A stretch of DNA of 64,000 bases from a virus. A program made the position numbers and the translations under genes. The stretch covers positions 1 to 64,000 of the IMG/VR virus record IMGVR_UViG_3300042691_043547, one strand, 5' to 3'. Shown piece by piece: positions 17,264 through 23,868 of this stretch. The notes beneath the pieces were generated by a model that saw nothing but the letters and a program-made list of their open reading frames with translations, was not told the origin of the DNA and did no database searches. Position 1 is the stretch's first letter. Every line of letters starts with the position of its first letter.

Positions 17264-17946
17264 TATCAGCCGCTGGCGCCGGTCGGCGCATGAAGGCCAG
17301 GGGGCCTAAGGCCCTCATTGACATCGGCGGTGGCGAAACCGTGCTGAGCAGGCAGTTGGCGCTGGCAAGAAAAGCCATGCCAAACGCCGAATTGGTCGTG
17401 GTGGTCGGCTACCAGAAAGAAAAGGTGGTCAAGACCCTGCCGAAGGATGTTCGCTGGGTGGACAATACCGACCACGAGCAAACCAATGTGGCCCGTTCCC
17501 TGCTGATGGGCATGTCCGAATGCCAGGCGCGCCGGGCGGTGCTGATGTGCGGCGACCTAGTCTTCGGCCCTGATTTTCTGTCGAGCATGCCGGATGATGG
17601 CTCGGCTGCCGTGATTGACGAGAACCACAACCATCGCTCCTCGGAAGTCGGCTGCAACATCGATCAGGGCCGCATCTGCCATTTCAGCTACGGCGTCTGG
17701 CCAAAATGGGGGCAGGCCGTGATCCTCGGCGACAAGGAGCTTGAGCTTTACCGACGGATCGCCTCCAGAGACCAATGCGCACGCTGGTTCGCCTACGAGG
17801 TGCTGAACGCCGTCATTGATGCTGGGGGCGTGATTTCACCGACCTACCCCAAGAAATCCTATCTGGTCGAAATCGACAGCACCCAGGACATCGACAGGGC
17901 GAAGAGCATGGTTAGTAAATTGCGTCGGAAGGGAGTGGTTGCATGA
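17242..17946 (+). CDS. Sugar-phosphate nucleotidyltransferase (NTP-transferase fold)
   Basis: A 234-residue enzyme expected to make an NDP-sugar from a sugar-1-phosphate and an NTP. The signature VVISAAGAGRRMKARGPKAL has the glycine-rich NTP loop with Arg and the PK pair; the catalytic Asp is in VLMCGDLVFG; VEIDSTQDIDRA closes the active site as in related enzymes. It resembles CTP/GTP-using members such as heptose-1-phosphate guanylyltransferase, but base and sugar specificity cannot be assigned. The start is TTG 17242, six bases after AGGGAG and inside the end of the GT2 gene. It supplies the logical donor for the surrounding transferases. Confidence 0.82.
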   Translation: MSELVVVISAAGAGRRMKARGPKALIDIGGGETVLSRQLALARKAMPNAELVVVVGYQKEKVVKTLPKDVRWVDNTDHEQTNVARSLLMGMSECQARRAVLMCGDLVFGPDFLSSMPDDGSAAVIDENHNHRSSEVGCNIDQGRICHFSYGVWPKWGQAVILGDKELELYRRIASRDQCARWFAYEVLNAVIDAGGVISPTYPKKSYLVEIDSTQDIDRAKSMVSKLRRKGVVA

Positions 17947-18737
17947 ATGTCCTGATTGTCAACGACGACAACGGTGTTGGCAGCGGCGCCTTGGCCCATG
18001 GATTTGCCGCACTCAAGCATGATGTCGCCATGTGGTCTCCGGAAAAGATGCCGGCCTACCAGGCTTTCGACAGACAAAAGCCCGATCTCTTTATCGGGCC
18101 GACCTCCTCCTACACTCCAGCCGTGCAGCGGTCGGTTGGGAAAAGCCGGCTGGCCCTCTGGCAGGACGAGAGCACATTCTTCCAAGAAACGCCCGCAAAT
18201 GTGTTTCTTTTTTCCGTCAGCGAGGAAAACGGCGACCTGCCCTACATCCCGTGGCCCTACCTGCCACTGGCCGAGACCCCCTATCGGGACGAGATGGCCA
18301 CAGACATCCTGTTCCTTGACGAGTACCGTCCCGGGTTCGATGCTTTTTTCATGCCTCTCTTTGAGAAAGAAGGGGTTGTGGCCAGGATTCACAGCAAAAA
18401 ACCTTGGCCCGTACCCTATTATGCTGGCACTCTTGACCAGCGCGAGAGAACCGTCGCCATCGCTTCCACCATCGTTTGCCCAATGTATGCCGACGAGTCC
18501 AGAGACATCCGCAAGATGTACGAAATCGTCAGAGCCGGGGCGGTGCCCATGGCGGTGGGCGACGATAAACTGCTTCCCTACGGTGGCAAGCCAGACGGCT
18601 ACATCGAACTGATGCTTGAGATCATCCACGATCGCGGTTCCAAGGAAAGAATCAACAGCTATCTCGTCGACCTGTTCTCGATGAACAATCCTGTTGACAC
18701 GGCGGAAACCCTCCTGAGGACAATGGTCACATGCTGA
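17943..18737 (+). CDS. GT-B-like protein, possibly a degenerate glycosyltransferase
   Basis: A 264-residue protein I cannot firmly assign. MNVLIVNDDNGVGSGALAHG resembles the first Rossmann strand and loop of GT-B enzymes, and the later RDIRKMYEIVRAGAVPMAV resembles the donor-domain motif in which the acidic pair precedes a glycine-proline turn (ECxxxGxxPV). The intervening LPYIPWPYLPLAETP looks like a shortened linker. At 264 residues it is shorter than usual (about 350-400). It overlaps neighbours by 4 and 7 bases. A CgeB-like or non-catalytic role is possible. Confidence 0.5.
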   Translation: MNVLIVNDDNGVGSGALAHGFAALKHDVAMWSPEKMPAYQAFDRQKPDLFIGPTSSYTPAVQRSVGKSRLALWQDESTFFQETPANVFLFSVSEENGDLPYIPWPYLPLAETPYRDEMATDILFLDEYRPGFDAFFMPLFEKEGVVARIHSKKPWPVPYYAGTLDQRERTVAIASTIVCPMYADESRDIRKMYEIVRAGAVPMAVGDDKLLPYGGKPDGYIELMLEIIHDRGSKERINSYLVDLFSMNNPVDTAETLLRTMVTC

Positions 18738-19354
18738 GCCTTATTCTTGACAAGCCGCACAATCTAGATGTGTTGTGCCGCTGCCTGTCCATGGTTGCCG
18801 CCTACCGCCCGTCCCCTGAGACCGAAGTGATCGTGCCTTGGGACGGTCTGCCCAGGGATATCCTGCCGATCCTGAAGGCGTTCAGCTCACGCTTTTTCTG
18901 GAAGCTAGGCCTGTGCCCGCAGGATTACGCCGGGTACCTTGCTGTCGCACACCTGGCCAAATCCGAGCGGCCCGTGTTCATGAGTCATCGCCTGCTGATA
19001 ACGGGTGAGGCCTTGTCTGTCCTAGAGGCATCCGAGACCGGCAGGGCTTGCGTCTACAGGACGGATGGCATGCTGTTGGAGTACGACCCGTACAGCTACT
19101 GGTTCCCGGAGGGGTATCGGCAAAACTGCCTGAGAATGCCGCACCAGACACCGGAAGTGCAGGCCGATCAAAACCCATACTGCGTGATCGGAGCCGGTTC
19201 GGCAACCGCGGTGGCTGAGCTTCCTTTTGTCGACGCCCAGGTGTTCCTGATGGAGGGACCGCCGGTATCGGTCGGGCAGCCTGTGCCCGGAGAGATTCCC
19301 TTCCTGTCCAGCACCGACACCCCGTGTTTCCCGCCCGATGCAGATCGAGTTTGA
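18731..19354 (+). CDS. Unknown protein, weakly GT-A-like, of the glycan cassette
   Basis: A 207-residue protein with no recognised family. MLSLILDKPHNLDVLCRCLS and SPETEVIVPWDGLP read like the first two strands of a GT-A enzyme, and ERPVFMSHRLLITGEAL falls where a DxD strand would be but has MSH in place of the acidic motif. If it is a glycosyltransferase fold it probably lost metal binding. Its start overlaps the previous gene by 7 bases and its end overlaps the ATE/GNAT-like gene by 17. The C terminus is proline-rich and likely flexible. Confidence 0.45.
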   Translation: MLSLILDKPHNLDVLCRCLSMVAAYRPSPETEVIVPWDGLPRDILPILKAFSSRFFWKLGLCPQDYAGYLAVAHLAKSERPVFMSHRLLITGEALSVLEASETGRACVYRTDGMLLEYDPYSYWFPEGYRQNCLRMPHQTPEVQADQNPYCVIGAGSATAVAELPFVDAQVFLMEGPPVSVGQPVPGEIPFLSSTDTPCFPPDADRV

Positions 19355-20027
19355 CCACATCGAGGGCTGGGGCAAGATCACCCAGCACGACCTGATCCAC
19401 TCCCCCTGCTGGGTCATCCGGGAGGAAGAGTCACACGATCAGATGCTGGAGATGGGATTCCTGCCCTGGGCCGGCAAGTGGTTCCCGGCACGCTCGGTTC
19501 GCTACGATCTGGAACGGATGACCTTCGGGCGCACAGTCGAAAAGAGTTTCCGCAAGGCCCTCAAGACCGCCAGCTGGCACGAGGAGAGGCCCGATATGGA
19601 CGCTTACGAGCGGATCGTGGCTAGTTATCTCGTCCGGCACCAGTTCGCCAGCGGGCATGTCTTTGAGGAGTTGGCGGCCAACCGGGAGTTTTCCTGGCTG
19701 ACCTACAGGGTGGACGGCAGCGCGGTCGCCTTTCTGGCCTACCTGAGTTATCCCCGCTCCTTTGTCGGCGTGCAGTTCGCCTGGGACTATGGCGACCCCA
19801 AGCTCTCCCTCGGCTCGGTTAGTACCTATGTCGAGGCCATGCTGGCCCGGTCAAACGGCTGTCGCTGGTACTACGTCATGGGAGGCTATGAGAATGCCAG
19901 CATCTACAAGGCACGCCACGAAGGTTTTGAGTTCTGGACCGGCAAGGAATGGTCGAAAGACACAGACCTCTACATCCAACTCTGTGAGCGAGACTCGAGG
20001 ATCACATACGAAAATGTTTGTTCTTGA
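19338..20027 (+). CDS. ATE/GNAT-fold acyl- or aminoacyltransferase-like protein
   Basis: A 229-residue protein. The second half looks like the C-terminal domain of arginyl/leucyl-tRNA--protein transferases (ATE, a GNAT-type fold): VAFLAYLSYPRS, FAWDYGDPKLSLGSVSTYVE, then the pattern WYYVMGGYENASIYKARHEG, which mirrors the family's Y-L-G-Y...YKAR sequence. The N-terminal Cys-rich half of true ATE enzymes is not evident. In this cassette it could acylate or aminoacylate a sugar or a protein; a GNAT acetyltransferase is the alternative. It overlaps both neighbours. Confidence 0.5.
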   Translation: MQIEFDHIEGWGKITQHDLIHSPCWVIREEESHDQMLEMGFLPWAGKWFPARSVRYDLERMTFGRTVEKSFRKALKTASWHEERPDMDAYERIVASYLVRHQFASGHVFEELAANREFSWLTYRVDGSAVAFLAYLSYPRSFVGVQFAWDYGDPKLSLGSVSTYVEAMLARSNGCRWYYVMGGYENASIYKARHEGFEFWTGKEWSKDTDLYIQLCERDSRITYENVCS

Positions 20028-20220
20028 GCCAAAGCAATCGCTGGAAGTGGAAACTCCCAAAGGCAAGGGGCGGGTTTGGCTCGTCACCGACTACGGGCCG
20101 GAAACGGAGAAGCTGTTTGCGGTCATCCTTTACGAATCGGGTGAAATCTGGGAGTTCACCAACAAGGATGTCAAGGCCACAAAAAACCTGACCATGGGGC
20201 GGGGGAGCTGGTCGAAATGA
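20014..20220 (+). CDS. Small unknown protein (68 residues)
   Basis: A 68-residue protein, mostly beta-strand by appearance: MFVLEPKQSLEVETPKGKG, VWLVTDYGPETEKLF, VILYESGEIWEFTNKDVKA. It looks like a small barrel or SH3-like fold; no family recognised. ATG 20014 lies inside the end of the ATE/GNAT-like gene, and its stop overlaps the next start (ATGA at 20,217), so it is translated within the cassette. The function is unknown. Confidence 0.65.
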   Translation: MFVLEPKQSLEVETPKGKGRVWLVTDYGPETEKLFAVILYESGEIWEFTNKDVKATKNLTMGRGSWSK

Positions 20221-20951
20221 GAATCGCATTTGCGCCCTACATACTGACCTTGGTCGGCACCGATCAATGCGGAACCGTCGACGGCGAAATCCATACCATC
20301 AAGGTGGCCTTGCGATCCGGCGTCTGGGCCGTCCGTCACAAGGAGCGGGTCCAATGCTTTCAGGATTTCCCGGACGCCCATCTCAGCCAGGATCTGTCCT
20401 GCAACCTGTCCACCAAAATCTTGCAGGATGACAGCTGGTATCCGGGTAAGGTGGACATATCGGAGAGCATCGACGAGATATGCGCTCGTGCCGGAGGCCT
20501 TGTGTCGCTGGCTAAGGACAGCATCGGTGTCAATGGCCCGTTCGTGTTGCCGTTCGGCGAGGGCCTGGAGAAAAACGGCATCCTGCTCCGGGTTGACGGG
20601 AATTCGACCAACTGGCAAAAGCCGATTGAACCCAGGCACGCCACCAGCCTGACCATCATGGCTGGGATGCTGGTCAAGAACATGGCCGCTGGCGATTGGG
20701 AAAAAGCCGGGGATGTGCTGGAGCAGTCCTGGAAGCTCGTCCGGGAGGAGGCACCGGCAGAGATTATCCGCGCCTACGCCGACGCCAGGATGAACGGGGC
20801 GTGGGGGTGTGTCTGGTGCGGAGACAACACATTGTTCTGTCTGGCTTCTCCAGAATGGCACGGTTCGATCTCCGGCATAGTCGGGGTGGAAAAACTGCCG
20901 TTCCAAATCAGCTATCAGGGGGCGGGTCTGAGGGCTGCGCTGAAGCCATGA
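20217..20951 (+). CDS. GHMP-kinase-like protein, probably degenerate
   Basis: A 244-residue protein whose second half resembles GHMP sugar kinases such as heptose-7-phosphate kinase: a helix pair GDWEKAGDVLEQSWKLVRE, then a short helix and ARMNGAWGCVWCGDNTLFCL in the place of the family's GA-x-G-x-K-x-x-GAGGGG loop, and a closing KLPFQISYQGAG. The usual ATP motif (P-x3-G-L-x-S-S) is not found, and the N terminus is short, so catalysis is doubtful. Next to a nucleotidyltransferase it would fit sugar activation. It starts over the previous stop (ATGA). Confidence 0.45.
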   Translation: MRIAFAPYILTLVGTDQCGTVDGEIHTIKVALRSGVWAVRHKERVQCFQDFPDAHLSQDLSCNLSTKILQDDSWYPGKVDISESIDEICARAGGLVSLAKDSIGVNGPFVLPFGEGLEKNGILLRVDGNSTNWQKPIEPRHATSLTIMAGMLVKNMAAGDWEKAGDVLEQSWKLVREEAPAEIIRAYADARMNGAWGCVWCGDNTLFCLASPEWHGSISGIVGVEKLPFQISYQGAGLRAALKP

Positions 20952-21400
20952 GAGTCCAATTCCTCGTCCCGACACTGGCGTCTTCGCATCAGGCACTAGC
21001 CCTTGTCCATTGTGGCAACGAGCTTGTTCGGAAAGGTCACGAGGTGCATGTCTTTGTGGAAGACAAGGGGGCGCCCCCTTCCAGACCCCACTTCCCCGTG
21101 TTTGATGCCGCCTATGCGTACACGCAACCGGGTCCGCTGATCGTCACGACGCTCTCAAGCCTGGCTTTGGCCGTGAACTCGCCGATCAAACGGGATGTCT
21201 GGTTCTACGCCTGGGATATGGAGTGGCTGAATGGCCAAGCCTTCGCTTGGCGAGACCTGCATCCGATGTATACTGCCGTTCCCCTGATTGCAAGATCGGA
21301 TCATCACAGACGCATCCTACAGAACACTTGGGGAAAAAACGTGAGCCATATTGTCGAAGATTTCAGCGCAGATCAGATTGAGAGGCTGTTATGTCCATGA
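20948..21400 (+). CDS. N-terminal half of a GT-B glycosyltransferase, stand-alone
   Basis: A 150-residue protein equal to only the N-terminal Rossmann half of a GT-B enzyme: VQFLVPTLASSHQALALVHC, LVRKGHEVHVFVEDKG, and later MYTAVPLIARSDHHRRIL, typical of the acceptor domain up to the hinge. The donor-binding half is missing, and what follows is an unrelated gene, so it is either a relic or works with a separate donor domain. ATG 20948 overlaps the previous stop (ATGA); its end overlaps the next gene by 10 bases. Confidence 0.6.
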   Translation: MRVQFLVPTLASSHQALALVHCGNELVRKGHEVHVFVEDKGAPPSRPHFPVFDAAYAYTQPGPLIVTTLSSLALAVNSPIKRDVWFYAWDMEWLNGQAFAWRDLHPMYTAVPLIARSDHHRRILQNTWGKNVSHIVEDFSADQIERLLCP

Positions 21401-22173
21401 CCTACGAGTATCTTGTCGAGGAGTACGTCAACAAACAGAGGTCGACCCACGAGATTGCCGAGGAGCTTGGGACCTATCCCAACCGTGTCCGCCGGGCACT
21501 GAACAAGTTCGGCATCCCCGTCCGCAGTCGCTCCGAGGCCCAGCTGGTCGCTCTGGAGCAGGGCCGGCAGGAACATCCCACCAGAGGCAAGAAACTGTCC
21601 CCCGAACGCAAAGTCCAGATCGGCGAGAGGATGGCCGAGCAGTGGGGATCGATGTCCGACGAGGAACGGAAGCGTCGTTCGGAAATTTCCAAGAAACAAT
21701 GGGAGACCATGGACGAGGGGCGAAGGGAATCGTTGCAGAAGAAAGCCCTGGACGCTGTGCGTGTCGCCGCCGATACCGGCAGTCGCCTAGAAAAATACCT
21801 GATCCGCGGCCTGACTCAAGCCAAGTATCCGGTGGATTTCCATGTCCAATTGGACCGCCAGCATATCGACATGGTTGTTGGCCGTAAAGTCGGTCAGTTT
21901 AAGGGGATAGCGATCGAAGTCAACGGTCCTTCCCACTACAAACCGATCTGGGGCGACGATTATTATGAAAAAAGAGCGGCCTCTGATGCGAAGAAGGTAG
22001 GGATGCTCGTCGGAAGTAACTTCCTAGTGATCATTATCAAAGACACCAAAGGAAGTCCTTCTGAAATTCGTATGAGAACTACTTTACAAAAGCTGTTGAG
22101 CATCATAGAATTGGCGAAGACCGACCCCGGGGTGGGGTCATATCACGAGATTGAGGTGGGTGTCGATGGCTAA
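21391..22173 (+). CDS. HTH plus Vsr-like PD-(D/E)XK endonuclease, candidate free-standing homing endonuclease
   Basis: A 260-residue protein. The N terminus (residues 3-50) reads as a helix-turn-helix, STHEIAEELGTYPNRVRRAL. A charged middle, GKKLSPERKVQIGERM and ERKRRSEISKKQW, resembles NUMOD3 repeats of homing endonucleases. The C terminus, HVQLDRQHIDMVV, GIAIEVNGPSH and NFLVIIIKD, fits a Vsr/DUF559-type nuclease core with Asp and Glu. It stands between the glycan and recombination genes. ATG 21391 is used; ATG 21397 is an alternative forming an ATGA overlap. The DNA is AT-rich near 22,000-22,110. A host-type repair nuclease is also possible. Confidence 0.6.
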   Translation: MSMTYEYLVEEYVNKQRSTHEIAEELGTYPNRVRRALNKFGIPVRSRSEAQLVALEQGRQEHPTRGKKLSPERKVQIGERMAEQWGSMSDEERKRRSEISKKQWETMDEGRRESLQKKALDAVRVAADTGSRLEKYLIRGLTQAKYPVDFHVQLDRQHIDMVVGRKVGQFKGIAIEVNGPSHYKPIWGDDYYEKRAASDAKKVGMLVGSNFLVIIIKDTKGSPSEIRMRTTLQKLLSIIELAKTDPGVGSYHEIEVGVDG

Positions 22174-23023
22174 GAAGAAGCCTGTTTCCGTTGCGGATTT
22201 GGACGGCGAAAGTGTGCTGGACACGGTCTCACTTGACACCCCCGTGGTGGTTGAGGACGGCGTCCAGTTCAACAGCGATGTCCTGGTGACCCAGGTTGGC
22301 CAGGAAGTGGCAGTCGAACCCCAGCAGTTTGACGCCGATCTCTACAAAGAACATTGCCCGACTGATCCGGATTGGACGGAATATGTTCTGTCCAAGCTGT
22401 CCCCCGACGAGCTGTCTCCCGAAGGGCGTCCCACCTGCGACGGTCTGCGCCGGGTGGCCGAGCTGGTTCTGGGGCCGACTCTCAAGTCAACCGTGCGGAT
22501 TGTCCAGTCTCCCGCACCCGACAACGGCATGACGGCGGTGGCCGAGTTCAGCTACACCTACCACTCCATTCATACCGACCGCGAGGTCACCTTCACCGCT
22601 GCCGCCGATGTCAATTCCGGCAACACGGACGGGATGTTCTCCAAGTTCGCCACGGCGATGGCCGAAACCCGTGCCGAGGGTCGGGCTTTGCGCAAGGCCC
22701 TGCGTCTGCGTCGGGTGCTGACCGCCGAGGAGCCTTCAGCCCTGTTCCACGACGCCGATCTGTCCAATGGCGGCAAGTCAACGGAAATGCAGCATGCGTT
22801 CATCCAGACCCTGTGCAGCCGCAACGACATCAACATCGACGCCTATCTGGGGTCGTCCAAATCCTTCAAGTGGAACGGCAAGCTGGAGGATATCCCCCAC
22901 AAGAGCGCCACGCTCATCATTGCGCATCTGAACGAGCTTCAGAGGGACAGGAGTAAGGTCGACCCGAGATTCAAAGGGTACGATGCTGACTGGAAGAAGA
23001 ACGCCAACAAGACTACGGAGTAA
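22166..23023 (+). CDS. Putative Rad52/DdrA-like single-strand annealing or recombination protein
   Basis: A 285-residue protein. After a disordered acidic N terminus (about 70 residues) comes a beta-rich core with TAVAEFSYTYHSI and VTFTAAADVNSGN, then a helix AMAETRAEGRALRKALRLR, the kind of segment seen in Rad52/DdrA-like annealing proteins. The C terminus (STEMQHAFIQTLCSRNDINI then ATLIIAHLNEL) resembles the small helical domain found after many phage annealing proteins. ATG 22166 follows GAGGTGGG. The assignment is tentative; another ssDNA-binding role would also fit. Confidence 0.5.
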   Translation: MAKKKPVSVADLDGESVLDTVSLDTPVVVEDGVQFNSDVLVTQVGQEVAVEPQQFDADLYKEHCPTDPDWTEYVLSKLSPDELSPEGRPTCDGLRRVAELVLGPTLKSTVRIVQSPAPDNGMTAVAEFSYTYHSIHTDREVTFTAAADVNSGNTDGMFSKFATAMAETRAEGRALRKALRLRRVLTAEEPSALFHDADLSNGGKSTEMQHAFIQTLCSRNDINIDAYLGSSKSFKWNGKLEDIPHKSATLIIAHLNELQRDRSKVDPRFKGYDADWKKNANKTTE

Positions 23024-23025
23024 CC

Positions 23026-23391
23026 ATGAAAGCCCATATCCCAACCGCTCACGGCACGATTGAAATCGACGCCACCGATGTCAAGGAATTGTTCCGGCAA
23101 ATCGCCGCCACGCACGAGGTTTTTGGAGATCATCGTTGCGGTGCCTGCGGTGAGGATCGGATCGCCCCCCGTGTTCGCCGGGTGACCAAGGGCAAGGTCG
23201 AGTACGAGTATTTTGAGATTTGCTGCAACAATCCGAAATGCCGGGCCAAGCTGGCCTTTGGGCAGTACCAGGATGGTAGCGGCCTGTTCCCCGTCCGCAA
23301 GCTGGACAAAGACGGCCAGCCGGATCGGGAAAACGGCACCTACGGCCAGCACAATGGCTGGAGCCGGTACCGTGGGGAACAGAAAGACTAG
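23026..23391 (+). CDS. Zinc-ribbon protein, partner of the putative annealing protein
   Basis: A 121-residue protein with a four-Cys zinc ribbon: RCGACGED and, about 35 residues later, ICCNNPKCRAKL. Flanking residues are mixed basic and Gly-rich. It starts two bases after the Rad52/DdrA-like gene and is the last gene of the plus-strand unit, 30 bases before its terminator. A nucleic-acid-binding accessory role in recombination is likely from the fold and the neighbour, but the family is not recognised. Confidence 0.65.
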   Translation: MKAHIPTAHGTIEIDATDVKELFRQIAATHEVFGDHRCGACGEDRIAPRVRRVTKGKVEYEYFEICCNNPKCRAKLAFGQYQDGSGLFPVRKLDKDGQPDRENGTYGQHNGWSRYRGEQKD

Positions 23392-23420
23392 GGAACCTTG
23401 GCGGGATTCCCTTGAAGGGG

Positions 23421-23452
23421 GCGGGGGGTGTGTTACCCCCCGCTCTTTTTTA
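23421..23452 (+). terminator. Intrinsic terminator of the plus-strand gene series
   Basis: A perfect 9-bp stem, GCGGGGGGT (23421-23429) and ACCCCCCGC (23435-23443), with a 5-base loop is followed by TCTTTTTTA. It sits 30 bases after the last plus-strand stop and just before the last minus-strand stop, so it ends the plus-strand transcript where the two convergent units meet. Confidence 0.9.
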
Positions 23453-23635
23453 TTCTGCTGCTGGCGGGCTAGGAAGCTCGGTCTCGACCACCACCAGATC
23501 GATCGGGTGGGCGACGACCTGGAACGGCAAAAAGACCCGCGGGTCGATCAGGACGGACTGGTCTACCGTCGCCGTATACTCCGGGGTCGGAGATTCGAGG
23601 GCCGGTGTAATATCGATTTCTTCGGGGCCTGTCAT
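23450..23635 (-). CDS. Small unknown acidic, proline-rich protein
   Basis: A 61-residue protein, last gene of the minus-strand unit. It is acidic and Pro-rich (ITPALESPTPEYTATV, LPSPPAAE) with a hydrophobic middle (VFLPFQVVAHPIDLVVVE) that could be a strand pair. The ATG at 23635 overlaps the upstream stop (ATGA) and a GAGGA sequence precedes it, which supports that it is real. No function can be assigned. Confidence 0.6.
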   Translation of the reverse strand: MTGPEEIDITPALESPTPEYTATVDQSVLIDPRVFLPFQVVAHPIDLVVVETELPSPPAAE

Positions 23636-23868
23636 GGTTGAATCCTCGTTCGTTCATCAGTCACTTCACCTTTAATCGGCCCACCGGCTAGGGCGCCACG
23701 CAAGTTACGCATCAGGCCAGCAACCAGAGGGCCAATCTCGGGTTGATATCCGCCCCACTCACAGAAGGGCAGTCTTTCTTCGAGCGTCGACAGGAAAGCG
23801 TCTGCCGCTGCCCATCCCGCCATTTCCACGGCGTCTCGAATGTCCTTGGGGAAGTCTTCCAGTCGCAT
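23632..23868 (-). CDS. Small unknown protein (78 residues)
   Basis: A 78-residue helical protein (MRLEDFPKDIRDAVEMAG, AAADAFLSTLEERLPFCEWG). No family recognised. The ATG at 23868 overlaps the glycosyltransferase stop (TGATG), and its own TGA overlaps the next start (ATGA), so it is translated between the two. An open extension upstream lies inside the glycosyltransferase gene and was rejected. Confidence 0.65.
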   Translation of the reverse strand: MRLEDFPKDIRDAVEMAGWAAADAFLSTLEERLPFCEWGGYQPEIGPLVAGLMRNLRGALAGGPIKGEVTDERTRIQP

